Shown in pieces: positions 31,976 through 40,324 of a stretch of DNA of 64,000 nt. This stretch comes from Caulobacterales bacterium (GTDB taxonomy: Bacteria > Pseudomonadota > Alphaproteobacteria > Caulobacterales > Caulobacteraceae). Position 1 is the first letter of the stretch. Each line of letters begins with the position of its first letter. Position numbers and translations under genes: made by a program. The notes beneath the pieces are model-generated. The model ran no database searches. It saw only the letters and a list, made by a program, of their open reading frames with translations, and was not told the DNA's origin. The DNA lies in the NCBI GenBank assembly GCA_019510435.1, contig JAEKKJ010000012.1, positions 124,001 to 188,000 of the forward strand. The letters run 5' to 3'.

Positions 31976-32964
31976 GCGGCGATCTCCTCGGCGAAGACGT
32001 CCCGGCGCAGCTCGTCGGTTTCGGGGAAGGGCGAGGCCAGGGCGAAGGCCACGGCCGCGTCGATCTGGGCCTCGATCCCCGCCTCGATGGCGCTGAGCTG
32101 GTCGTCGGTGGCGATCCCGTCCTGGATCAGCCGGGCGCGGAACTTCGGCACGGGGTCGTCGGCCATGGCGGCGGCCTTCATGTCCTTGGGGATGTAGGCG
32201 TCCGGGTCGCCGAACACGTGGCCCATGAAGCGGAAGGTCATGGCCTCGATCAGGGTCGGGCCCTCGCCGGCGCGGGCCCGGGCCACGGCCTGGGCGGCGG
32301 CGCGGTACATGGCCGCCGGGTCGTTGCCGTCCACCCGCACGCCGGGGATGTTGTAGCCCTGGGCGCGGTCGGCGATCTGTTTGGCGGAGGTGCCGGCCTC
32401 ATAGGTGGTGTGCTCGGCGAACTGGTTGTTCTGGCAAAGGAAGATCACCGGCAGCTTCCAGACCGCCGCCAGGTTCAGGGACTCGTGGAAGGCGCCGATG
32501 TTGGAGGCCCCGTCGCCGAAGGTCGCCACGACCACGCGGTCTGTCCCGTCCAGCTGCGCCGCCCAGCCCAGGCCGTTGGCGATCGGCATGGTCGAGCCCA
32601 CCACGCCGGTGGTGACCATGATCCCCTTCTCCGGATAGGTCAGGTGCATGGGGCCGCCCTTGCCCTTGCACGAACCGGTCGCGCGGCCGGCGAGCTCGGC
32701 CCACAGGATGTCGAGGGGGAAGCCCTTGGCCAGCATGTCGTGGATGCCGCGATAGATCGTGCAGAGGTAGTCGTCGTCGCGCAGCGCCGCGCTGAGCGCC
32801 GCGGGGATCACCTCCTGGCCGCGGTAGGAATAGTAGACCATGGCGATCTGGCCCGAGCGGATCACCTTGCGGGCGCGCTCGTCGTTGGCGTGCAGCAGCG
32901 CGACGCGCCGGTAGATCTCCAGCAGGGTCGCGGAGTCCGGCTCGAAGGCGTCGGGGGTGGCCAT
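31972..32964 (-). CDS. 2-oxoacid dehydrogenase E1 component, alpha subunit
   Basis: A 330-residue thiamine diphosphate enzyme that decarboxylates a 2-oxoacid and transfers the acyl group to lipoate. The GDGASNIGAFHESLNLAAVW to CQNNQFAEHT stretch is the TPP motif (GDG to NN). The conserved RGIHD and KGGPMHL segments are also present. It sits second in a minus-strand operon: E2 core, E1 alpha, E1 beta, lipoyl domain. The gap in front of it (32965-33033) carries the recurrent AT-rich motif at 33013-33036, so a promoter there is likely. Confidence 0.93.
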   Translation of the reverse strand: MATPDAFEPDSATLLEIYRRVALLHANDERARKVIRSGQIAMVYYSYRGQEVIPAALSAALRDDDYLCTIYRGIHDMLAKGFPLDILWAELAGRATGSCKGKGGPMHLTYPEKGIMVTTGVVGSTMPIANGLGWAAQLDGTDRVVVATFGDGASNIGAFHESLNLAAVWKLPVIFLCQNNQFAEHTTYEAGTSAKQIADRAQGYNIPGVRVDGNDPAAMYRAAAQAVARARAGEGPTLIEAMTFRFMGHVFGDPDAYIPKDMKAAAMADDPVPKFRARLIQDGIATDDQLSAIEAGIEAQIDAAVAFALASPFPETDELRRDVFAEEIAA

Positions 32965-33012
32965 GGGGTTCCTCGCCCAGTCTTGCGTCTGCGGACGTCG
33001 TCGACGCGCCCG

Positions 33013-33036
33013 CTAATTCGCTAACTAATATAACTA
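33013..33036 (-). promoter_or_regulatory. Recurrent AT-rich motif, copy upstream of E1 alpha
   Basis: On the minus strand the sequence reads TTATATTAGTTAGCGAATTA. It shares AGTTAGCG and the AATTA-like end with the copies at 42409, 48717 and 62691. It lies between the E2-core stop and the E1 alpha start, about 50 bases before the latter, and partly overlaps the former. It is a candidate operator or promoter. Confidence 0.4.
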
Positions 33037-33765
33037 TGATGCAGCGGGTGCAACCAGGGCTGCGGGGTCGGCGATCGCCTCACCCAGGTGACGCACGAAG
33101 CGGGCGGCGTCGGCGCCGTTGATCACCCGGTGGTCGTAGGTCAGCGACAGGGGCAGCATCTGGCGCGGCGCGAAGGCCTCGCCCGTCCAGACGGGGCGCG
33201 TCTGCATCGCGGTGACCCCCAGGATCGCCACCTCCGGCGCATTGAGGATCGGCGTGAAGGCCGTGCCGCCGATGCCGCCCAGCGAGCTGATGGTGAAGCA
33301 GCCGCCGCTCATCCGGTCCATCGGCAGGCCCTTGGTGCGGGCCAGCTCGCTGACCTCGCGAAGTTCAGCGGCCAGGCTCGCCACGTCCCGCGCGTCGCAG
33401 TCGCGCAGCACCGGGACCAGCAGGCCCAGGGGGCCGTCGACGGCGATGCCGATGTGGACATACTTCTTCAGCACCAGGGTCTCGCCGTCGGCCGACAGCG
33501 AGGCGTTGAACTGCGGATAGGCCTTGAGCGCCGCCACGACGGCCTTGATCAGGAAGACCAGGGGCGAGGGGCGCTCGCCGGGCGGCAGGGCCCGGCGGTG
33601 CGCCTCCAGGGCGGTGGCGTCCACCTCGTCGTGGTGGGTCACCTGGGGGATGGCGGCGTTGGCCGCCATGGTGCGCGCGACGATCTTCTGGAAGCGGGTG
33701 CGCACCACACATTCCACCGCGCCGAAGCGCTGGAAGGGGCTTTCGGGGGACGCGATATCGTTCAT
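33034..33765 (-). CDS. 2-oxoacid dehydrogenase acyltransferase (E2) catalytic core only
   Basis: A 243-residue CAT-fold acyltransferase core without lipoyl or E1/E3-binding domain. FQKIVARTMAANAAIPQVTHHDEVD opens the fold, and SSLGGIGGTAFTPILNAPEVAILGV is the usual core segment. The catalytic motif reads YDHRVINGADAARF with His212; the common Asp of HRxxDG is Asn216. The missing lipoyl domain is supplied by the separate gene at 30692-30922. GAGGAG precedes the ATG. It is divergent from the serine hydrolase gene. Confidence 0.9.
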   Translation of the reverse strand: MNDIASPESPFQRFGAVECVVRTRFQKIVARTMAANAAIPQVTHHDEVDATALEAHRRALPPGERPSPLVFLIKAVVAALKAYPQFNASLSADGETLVLKKYVHIGIAVDGPLGLLVPVLRDCDARDVASLAAELREVSELARTKGLPMDRMSGGCFTISSLGGIGGTAFTPILNAPEVAILGVTAMQTRPVWTGEAFAPRQMLPLSLTYDHRVINGADAARFVRHLGEAIADPAALVAPAAS

Positions 33766-33884
33766 TCCAGCGCTCTCCTCGAGGGCGCAACATAGCTATA
33801 GAATTTAACGACGCTATCGATTTATTATGCGGCCAAAGAGCCTGCCCCGCGCCGCGGGCGTGGCCGTGCCGGGAGGTCGAGAAG

Positions 33885-35033
33885 GTGAGCGTTCTCAGCG
33901 CCGTCGAGCCGCGCATCGAGCTGGTCCGCGACGCCATGGACGCCGCCGTCGCGTCCGGCGCCGAGACCGGGCTGCAGGTCGTGGCCTACCATCGCGGGCG
34001 CAAGGTGATCGACCTCTGCGCCGGCTTGGCGGACCCGCAGGCCGGGCGGCCGGTGACGCCCGACACCCTGTTCAACGTCTACTCCGTCACCAAGGCGGTG
34101 GCGGCCACGGCGCTGCATATCCAGGCCGAGCGCGGGCTGGTGGACTACGACGCGCCCATCGCGACCTACTGGCCCGCCTTCGCGGCCAACGGCAAGGCGG
34201 CGGCGACGGTGCGCCACGCGCTCACCCACCGCGCCGGCGTGCCGCAGATGCCGGCGGGCGTGACGCCCGAGATGATCTGCGACTGGGCCGCGATGACGGA
34301 CGCCATCGCCGACCTGCCGCCCCTGGCGCCGCCCGGCGAGAAGACCCTCTACCAGTCGATGACCTTCGGCTGGATCGTCGGCGAGATCGTGCGCCGCACC
34401 GATCCGAAGGGCCGCGACTTCCGCCAGTTCGTGCTGGACGAGATCGCCCAGCCGCTGGGGCTGGCCGACCTGTGGATCGGCATCCCGGACGCGGCCGAAC
34501 CGCGGGTGGCGGTGATGAGCGACCGCAACGCCGACGATCCGGTCCCGCCGGACACCACGCTCTGGACCCAGTCCATGCCGCCGGCCGTGGCGCTGAGCCC
34601 GCGGGTGTTCGCGCGGCCGGACGTGCGCCGCGCCTGCATCCCCGGCGTCGGGGGCATCTTTACGGCCAGGGACGAGGCGCGGTTCTGGGCGATGCTGGCC
34701 GAGGGCGGGGCGCTGGATGGCGTACGGCTGCTGTCCGCAGACCGGGTCGCCGGCTTCTCCACGCTGCGCGAGCACGGCGACGAGCCCGATCCCGTGATGT
34801 TCGGCATTCCCTTGCCGATCAGCGTCGGCGGCTACTGGGTGGGCGGGCCGCGGGTGACCGGCCCACGGGCCATCTGGCATCCGGGCGCCGGCGGCTCCAT
34901 CGGCTGGGCCGACCCCGACCACCGCCTGGCCGTGGCCATCTGCCACAACCGGATGTTCAACACCCGCAGTCCGGACGACGATCCCATCCTGCCCATCACG
35001 CGGGCGATCGTGCGCGCGCTGGACCTTTCGTGA
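33885..35033 (+). CDS. Beta-lactamase-fold serine hydrolase (EstB-like esterase)
   Basis: A 382-residue class C beta-lactamase-related hydrolase. Ser67-x-x-Lys70 (VYSVTK) is the nucleophile motif, TLYQSMTFG supplies the tyrosine and HPGAGGSIGWADP the third motif. No signal peptide is seen, so it acts in the cytosol, probably as an esterase, lactonase or amidase and not as a resistance enzyme. It starts with GTG and is first in an operon with P450, rubredoxin, oxocamphor-hydrolase-like and GMC genes, so ester or lactone cleavage in that pathway is a reasonable guess. Confidence 0.88.
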   Translation: MSVLSAVEPRIELVRDAMDAAVASGAETGLQVVAYHRGRKVIDLCAGLADPQAGRPVTPDTLFNVYSVTKAVAATALHIQAERGLVDYDAPIATYWPAFAANGKAAATVRHALTHRAGVPQMPAGVTPEMICDWAAMTDAIADLPPLAPPGEKTLYQSMTFGWIVGEIVRRTDPKGRDFRQFVLDEIAQPLGLADLWIGIPDAAEPRVAVMSDRNADDPVPPDTTLWTQSMPPAVALSPRVFARPDVRRACIPGVGGIFTARDEARFWAMLAEGGALDGVRLLSADRVAGFSTLREHGDEPDPVMFGIPLPISVGGYWVGGPRVTGPRAIWHPGAGGSIGWADPDHRLAVAICHNRMFNTRSPDDDPILPITRAIVRALDLS

Positions 35034-35064
35034 CCGGACCTGTCCTGACCTTGGGAGCGCGCCG

Positions 35065-36327
35065 ATGAGCGTGATGACCGCGCCGCTGAAGCTGGAGGAC
35101 CTGGAGGACCGGTCCTTCGACCCCTTCATGGTCGAGAAGCTGTCGCACGGCTCGACCGCGGACCCCTATCCGACCATCCACGCCGCCATGGCTAAGGGGC
35201 CGGTGCACAAGGGCGCCTACCGAGACCTCTTCGACGCCGTGCCGGACGTGCAGATGGCCGGCCTCAACCACTACGTCGTCCTGGGCTACGACCTGATCCA
35301 GCAGGTGCTGCTGGACCCGCAGACCTTCACCAACCGCGAGGCCTTCGAGCACAACCTCGGACGCTCCTTCGGCCATACCGTCACCGTCATGGACGGCGAG
35401 GAGCACGCCCGCTTCCGCCGGATCTTCCAGCGCGCCTTCCTGCCCCAGGTGGTGGCCAAGTGGGGGGAGACCGTGGTCGATCCCGTGGTGGACCGCCTGA
35501 TGGGTGCGTTCATCCAGCGCGGCGAGGCCGACCTGGTGGCCGACTTCACCCATCACTATCCGTTCCAGGTGATCTATCGCCAGCTGGAGCTGGAACCCGA
35601 GCAGGCGCCGATCTTCCACAAGCTGGCCATCGCCCAGCTGCTGTCCTCCATCGGCGCCCCGCAGGGGCAGGAGGCCAGCCGCAAGCTGGGCGACTTCTTC
35701 GCGGGTCTGCTGACCCTGCGACGGGCGCAGCCCGGGAGCGACCTCGTCAGCCACCTGGCGACGGTGGAGGTGGATGGCGAGCGCCTGCCCGACGACGTCC
35801 TGATCGCCTTCCTGCGCCAGCTGATGAACGCCGGCGGCGACACCACCTATCGCGGCACCAGCGTTCTGCTGACCGGCCTGCTGACCCATCCGGACCAGCT
35901 GGCGGCCGTGGCGGCGGACCGCAGCCTTATCCCCCAGGCGATCGACGAGGCCCTGCGCTGGGAAGGGCCGGTGGCCTCCACCTGGCGGCACGCGGCGCGC
36001 GACGTGACCCTGGCCGGGGTCGACATCCCCCAGGGCGCCATCGTCAATGTGGTGCTGGCCTCGGCCAACCGCGATCCGGCCAAGTTCCCCGATCCCGACC
36101 GCTTCGACATCTTCCGCGACCGTTCGGTGCGCCCGTTGCCGTTCGCCACGGGGCCGCACGTCTGCATCGGCCAGCACCTGGCCAAGGTGGAGATGACTCG
36201 GGCCCTGAACGCGGTCCTGGATCGCCTGCCGAACCTGAGGCTGGATCCGGACAAGCCGGCGCCGGACATCGTGGGCCACATCCTGCGGGTGCCTGAGCAC
36301 ATCCACGTGCGCTTCGATCCGGCCTGA
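35065..36327 (+). CDS. Cytochrome P450
   Basis: A 420-residue soluble bacterial P450 that hydroxylates an unactivated carbon with O2 and two electrons. The heme ligand is Cys367 ([15 protein letters not shown]); the I-helix has [10 protein letters not shown] with the acid-threonine-type oxygen-activation pair, and the K-helix ExxR is EALRW. It starts 31 bases after the serine hydrolase and is followed after seven bases by a rubredoxin, its likely electron donor. It is clearly different from the CYP101-like P450 at 40325-41554. Confidence 0.93.
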   Translation: MSVMTAPLKLEDLEDRSFDPFMVEKLSHGSTADPYPTIHAAMAKGPVHKGAYRDLFDAVPDVQMAGLNHYVVLGYDLIQQVLLDPQTFTNREAFEHNLGRSFGHTVTVMDGEEHARFRRIFQRAFLPQVVAKWGETVVDPVVDRLMGAFIQRGEADLVADFTHHYPFQVIYRQLELEPEQAPIFHKLAIAQLLSSIGAPQGQEASRKLGDFFAGLLTLRRAQPGSDLVSHLATVEVDGERLPDDVLIAFLRQLMNAGGDTTYRGTSVLLTGLLTHPDQLAAVAADRSLIPQAIDEALRWEGPVASTWRHAARDVTLAGVDIPQGAIVNVVLASANRDPAKFPDPDRFDIFRDRSVRPLPFATGPHVCIGQHLAKVEMTRALNAVLDRLPNLRLDPDKPAPDIVGHILRVPEHIHVRFDPA

Positions 36328-36334
36328 CGCGCCG

Positions 36335-36499
36335 ATGAAGCAGTGGATGTGCCTGAACTGCGGCTGGGCCTATGACGAGGCGGTCGGCGACCCCTCCGCC
36401 GGCATCGCCCCCGGCACGCGCTGGGAGGATATCCCGGACACCTGGCGCTGCCCGGACTGCGGGGCGGCCAAATCCGAATTCGACATGGTGGAGGTCTGA
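36335..36499 (+). CDS. Rubredoxin
   Basis: A 54-residue one-iron protein. Cys6 and Cys9 ([15 protein letters not shown]) and Cys39 and Cys42 ([18 protein letters not shown]) form the Fe(Cys)4 site; the aromatic core (Trp4, Tyr13, Trp37) is that of a rubredoxin. Rubredoxins pass single electrons, classically to AlkB alkane hydroxylase; no alkB gene is present here. It starts eight bases after the P450 stop, so it probably serves that P450. The reductase must come from elsewhere. Confidence 0.95.
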   Translation: MKQWMCLNCGWAYDEAVGDPSAGIAPGTRWEDIPDTWRCPDCGAAKSEFDMVEV

Positions 36500-36540
36500 G
36501 GGCGAGGCCCTGGACCTGCGCGCTTGAGGAGTGATCGCCC

Positions 36541-37296
36541 GTGCCGTTCGACGCCGATGAGACCCGCTTCAGCAACCTGCGCTTCGCCCGCGAGGGCGGG
36601 GTTCTGGAGATGACCCTGCACACCCGCGGCGGCGAGGCGCTGTGGGGCATCGCCGAGGACGGGCTGCACAACGAGCTGGGCGTCGCGTTCGCCGAGATCG
36701 CCCGCGACCGCGAGACCAAGGTGGTGATCCTGACCGGCACGGGCACAAGCTTCATCGCCGGCATGGACCCGCAATCGCGGCCGACCGAGACCAGCCGCAG
36801 CGCCATCTGGGCGCGGATGCACCGCGAGGGCGTGGCGCTTCTCGAAAACCTGCTGGCCATCCCCGTGCCGGTGATCGCCGCGGTGAACGGGCCCGCGCTG
36901 ATCCATGCGGAGGTGGCGGCGCTGAGCGACATCGTGCTGGCGTCCGAGACCGCCGAGTTCGCCGACGTGGCGCATGTGGCCGGCGGGGTGGTGCCGGGGG
37001 ACGGGGTACAGACCGCCTGGCTGACCCTGCTGGGGCCCAACCGCGGGCGCTACTTCCTGCTGACCGGCCAGCGGATCGGGGCGCAGGAGGCCAAGGCCCT
37101 CGGGGTGGTGGGCGAGGTGCTGGCGGCGGACCAGCTGCTGCCCCGCGCGCGGGAGCTGGCGCAGGGGCTGGCGAAGCTGCCGGCGACCATGCTGCGCCAC
37201 ACCCGGGCGGTCATGGTGCGCGACCTGCGCCGGCGGATGGCGGACGAGCTGTCCCTGGGCCTGGCGCTCGAGGCGCTGGCGGCGACCGAACAATGA
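36541..37296 (+). CDS. 6-oxocamphor hydrolase-like beta-diketone hydrolase (crotonase fold)
   Basis: A 251-residue crotonase-superfamily protein that matches 6-oxocamphor hydrolase of Rhodococcus, an enzyme that cleaves a C-C bond of cyclic beta-diketones with water (retro-Claisen). From memory of that protein, the catalytic residues His122, His145, Asp154 and Glu244 fall on the same numbers here ([30 protein letters not shown]). Long shared runs include [10 protein letters not shown] and [13 protein letters not shown]. The CoA-binding oxyanion Gly-Gly of true enoyl-CoA hydratases is absent. Start GTG after GAGGAG. It overlaps the GMC gene by ATGA. Confidence 0.88.
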   Translation: MPFDADETRFSNLRFAREGGVLEMTLHTRGGEALWGIAEDGLHNELGVAFAEIARDRETKVVILTGTGTSFIAGMDPQSRPTETSRSAIWARMHREGVALLENLLAIPVPVIAAVNGPALIHAEVAALSDIVLASETAEFADVAHVAGGVVPGDGVQTAWLTLLGPNRGRYFLLTGQRIGAQEAKALGVVGEVLAADQLLPRARELAQGLAKLPATMLRHTRAVMVRDLRRRMADELSLGLALEALAATEQ

Positions 37297-38897
37297 GCGA
37301 GGGCCTGGAGGCCGACGTCATCGTCGTGGGCGGCGGGGCGGCCGGAGCGGTGCTGGCGGCGCGCCTGTCCGAGGATCCGCGGCGCAAGGTGCTGCTGGTG
37401 GAGGCCGGGCCGGATGCGCGGGCGCTGAAGTACCGCGTGCCCGCCGGCACCATCGCCCTGATCGGCGACAAGGTGACCGACTGGCAGTACCCGCCGCAGC
37501 CGGACCCCACCCTGAACGGCCGGCCGGTCTTGTGCGCGGCGGGGCGGATGCTGGGCGGCTCCACGGCCATGAACGGCATGGTCTACAACCGCGGCCAGCG
37601 CAGCGACTACGACGGCTGGGCGAAAGATGCGCCCGGCTGGTCGTTCGACGAGGTCTTGCCCTATTTCATCAAGGCCGAGGCCTATGGCGGGCCGCCCGTG
37701 CAGGGCCGGGGCAGCGCGGGGCCGCAGAAGGTGACGCCACCGCGCGCCACCCATCCGCTGGCCGAGGCCTTCATCGACGCCTGCGGGGCGCAGGGGATGC
37801 CGCGGCGCGACGACTATTGCGCGGGCGAGGCCCTGGGCGCTTTCCGGGTGGACGGCTTCATCGGCGCCGACGGCCTGCGCTGCAGCACCGCGGACGGCTA
37901 CCTGCGCCCCGCCATGGGCCGCGCGAACCTCACCGTCCTGACGCAGGCCTGCGCCGAGCGGATCGTGTTCGAGGGGCGCCGCGCGGTGGGCGTGGAGGTG
38001 CGCCAGGGCGACACGGTGCGGACCCACCGGGCGCGGCAGGAGGTGGTGGTGGCCGCCGGGGCCTATGGCTCTCCCGCGCTGCTGATGCGCTCAGGCGTGG
38101 GGGAGGCCGCGGCGCTCTCGGCCCTCGGCATCGCGGTGGTGGCGGACCTGCCGCAGGTGGGCCGCAACCTGCGCGACCACATCGGCGCCGGGGTCAGCAA
38201 GCTGGTCACCGTGCCCACCTACAACAGCCCGCGCGGGCTGCCGCAGCTGCTGGCCTACGGCCTGGAGTTCCTGCTGACCCGCAAGGGCCCGCTGGCCTCG
38301 ACGGTGGTCCAGGCCATGGCCTACGGCAAGTCGGACCCGACGCTGGACGAGCCGGACTTCATGCTGAGCTTCCTGCCGCTCTGCATCGACTACCGCAGCT
38401 CGCCGCCATCGCTGCACGCGAGCCCCGGGATCAATGTCGGGGTCAATATCTGCCGGCCGAAGAGCTCCGGCCAGGTGGTGCTGGTCTCCGCCGATCCCCG
38501 CGAGCCGCCGCGGGCGCACCATCGCCTGCTGGACGATCCGCGCGACGTGGAGGTGCTGGCCAAGGGCCTGGGCGCCACCGCCGCCGTGCTGGCTTCGCCG
38601 CCCTTCGCGCGGTTCGTCGCCGAGCCGTGCAGCCCGGCGGTTGAGCCGACCGACCTGGAAGGCTGGGCCGAGCATGCGCGCAAGGTGGGCGGCTCCTCCT
38701 ATCATCCGGTCGGAACCTGCCGCATGGGCCGCGCGGGGGAGGCCGTGGTGTCGCCGACGTTGGAGGTCTACGGCGTGACGGGGCTGCGCGTGGCCGACGC
38801 CTCGATCATGCCGACCCTGACCTCCGGCAACACCGCTGCGCCCACCATCATGATCGCCGAGAAGGCCGCGGAGCTGATCGCCCAGAGCCGGGTCTAG
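37293..38897 (+). CDS. GMC-family FAD-dependent alcohol oxidoreductase
   Basis: A 534-residue glucose-methanol-choline oxidoreductase. It has the FAD motif [20 protein letters not shown], the GMC signature [18 protein letters not shown] and the catalytic pair His471 ([12 protein letters not shown]) and Asn513 (SGNTAAPTI). Bacterial members oxidise alcohols to ketones or aldehydes. Being coupled by a four-base overlap to the oxocamphor-hydrolase-like gene, it may make that enzyme's ketone substrate from a P450-derived alcohol. Its stop shares CTAG with the convergent MFS gene. Confidence 0.92.
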   Translation: MSEGLEADVIVVGGGAAGAVLAARLSEDPRRKVLLVEAGPDARALKYRVPAGTIALIGDKVTDWQYPPQPDPTLNGRPVLCAAGRMLGGSTAMNGMVYNRGQRSDYDGWAKDAPGWSFDEVLPYFIKAEAYGGPPVQGRGSAGPQKVTPPRATHPLAEAFIDACGAQGMPRRDDYCAGEALGAFRVDGFIGADGLRCSTADGYLRPAMGRANLTVLTQACAERIVFEGRRAVGVEVRQGDTVRTHRARQEVVVAAGAYGSPALLMRSGVGEAAALSALGIAVVADLPQVGRNLRDHIGAGVSKLVTVPTYNSPRGLPQLLAYGLEFLLTRKGPLASTVVQAMAYGKSDPTLDEPDFMLSFLPLCIDYRSSPPSLHASPGINVGVNICRPKSSGQVVLVSADPREPPRAHHRLLDDPRDVEVLAKGLGATAAVLASPPFARFVAEPCSPAVEPTDLEGWAEHARKVGGSSYHPVGTCRMGRAGEAVVSPTLEVYGVTGLRVADASIMPTLTSGNTAAPTIMIAEKAAELIAQSRV

Positions 38898-40228
38898 GGC
38901 GTCACGACGGCCGGCCGGGGCCCTGCGCCCGTCGGGGCGCCCCGCGCCTGGGCATAGAGCCGCGGCAGGCCCAGCGCGAGCAGGAGGGCCAGGCCCGCCG
39001 AGCCCAGGCCCACGGCGCTGACCGAGGCCTGAAGCGCCATCTCGTCGCCGAACACCCGGTCCGTGACCAGGGCCACGAGGGTCGGGCCGCATCCCAGGCC
39101 GAGCAGGTTGCCGATCATCAGCAGCAGCGCCGCGACGCGGCCGCGCAGGGGGCCGGGAACCAGGTCCTGCAGCGCCGGATAGCTGCTGACAGCCACGAAG
39201 TTCATGGCGAAATGGATCACGCCCAGGGAGACCAGGGCCACGCCCGCGCTGCGCGCCATGCTGAAGACCGCAAGGCCCGCGAGCGTCACCGGCAGGCCCA
39301 GCAGCGGGATCAGCACCCGGCCGTCGCCCGGCCGCCAGCGGGCCAGCCGGTCGGAGAGGACGCCACTGCAGACGCCCGCGCTCGCCGAGCACACCAGCAG
39401 CAGCACGGCGAAGGCCGCGCCCGCGTCGCGCGGCGGCATGCCATAGATCCGCATCAGCACCGTCGGCGCCCAGGAGGAGACGCCGTAGCCGAGGATGAAG
39501 ACCGCGCTGAACGTGGCGAGGAACAGGCCGTAGGTGAGCGGCCGCGCGCCGATCAGGGCGCCAAGTCCCGCCGCGGGGCTGGCAAGCCGCGGCGTGGGCG
39601 TCTCGAGCCGCGGCGGCTCGCGCAGTGTGGTCACCAGCAGGGCGACCAACAGCCCAGGCGCGCCCATGGCCAGGAACACGATCTTCCACGGCGCCCAGCC
39701 GTGCGGCAGCCAGGCGGGCGGGTGCTGGGCGAGGGCGCTCAGCAGCATCCCGCCCACGAACAGCGAACCGGCGCTGCCCACCGGCGTGCCCGCCTGCATC
39801 AGGCCCATGGCGCGGCCGCGGCGCTCGGGCGCGAAGGAATCGGCCATCAGCGAGACGCATGCCGGCGCGAGGCAGGCCTCGCCCAGCCCCACCGCCATGC
39901 GTGCGGCGAACAGCTGCCAGAAGGTGGTCGCCAGCCCGCAGGCCATGGTGGCGAGACTCCAGAACGCGATCCCGCCCACCAGCAGGTTGCGCCGATTGCC
40001 ACGGTCGGCCGCCCAGCCCAGCGGCAGGCCGGCCACGGCGTAGATGGAGGCGAACGCCATCCCCTGGATCAGGCTGACCTGCGTGTCGCTGACGTGGAGG
40101 TCGGCCTTCAGCGAGGGCAGCAGGAGGGTGACGATCTGCCGGTCGAGAAAGGCCATCACCCACGCCAGGAACAGCACGCCCACCAGCCAGGCGGCGTAGG
40201 CGCCGGAGGAGGGGCTGGGGCGCGGCAT
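38894..40228 (-). CDS. MFS transporter (spinster-like)
   Basis: A 444-residue inner-membrane carrier with 12 predicted helices. The pattern [33 protein letters not shown] near the N-terminus and [19 protein letters not shown] in helix 4-5 are typical of the spinster-like MFS group common in sphingomonad and caulobacterial degradation clusters. It lies 96 bases downstream of the CYP101-like P450 on the same strand, so it may import the substrate or an intermediate. It is a relative of the carrier at 61364-62701. Confidence 0.9.
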   Translation of the reverse strand: MPRPSPSSGAYAAWLVGVLFLAWVMAFLDRQIVTLLLPSLKADLHVSDTQVSLIQGMAFASIYAVAGLPLGWAADRGNRRNLLVGGIAFWSLATMACGLATTFWQLFAARMAVGLGEACLAPACVSLMADSFAPERRGRAMGLMQAGTPVGSAGSLFVGGMLLSALAQHPPAWLPHGWAPWKIVFLAMGAPGLLVALLVTTLREPPRLETPTPRLASPAAGLGALIGARPLTYGLFLATFSAVFILGYGVSSWAPTVLMRIYGMPPRDAGAAFAVLLLVCSASAGVCSGVLSDRLARWRPGDGRVLIPLLGLPVTLAGLAVFSMARSAGVALVSLGVIHFAMNFVAVSSYPALQDLVPGPLRGRVAALLLMIGNLLGLGCGPTLVALVTDRVFGDEMALQASVSAVGLGSAGLALLLALGLPRLYAQARGAPTGAGPRPAVVTP

Positions 40229-40262
40229 GGACTAGATGTTCCTGAGCATTTGGGGCGTACGG

Positions 40263-40281
40263 CTTCCCCCGGAGGGGGAAG
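40263..40281. terminator. Short GC hairpin between P450 and MFS genes
   Basis: CTTCCCCC, a three-base loop (GGA) and GGGGGAAG form a perfect eight-pair stem inside the 96-base gap. It may attenuate readthrough from the P450 gene into the MFS gene or mark the remnant of an intergenic repeat. No T-run follows on either strand. Confidence 0.35.
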
Positions 40282-40324
40282 TGTTGCGCGGAAGATGGCG
40301 AGAGGCTTTCCGCATTCGCTGTCC

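Noticed and set aside
33780..33830. Sixth copy of the recurrent AT-rich motif in the gap before the serine hydrolase
   Set aside because: The region is AT-rich and contains TAGC steps, but alignment with the other copies is poor, so it was not counted.
33885..35033. Beta-lactamase resistance gene
   Set aside because: There is no signal peptide and the gene is in an operon with a P450 and a GMC oxidoreductase. An EstB-like esterase is more likely.
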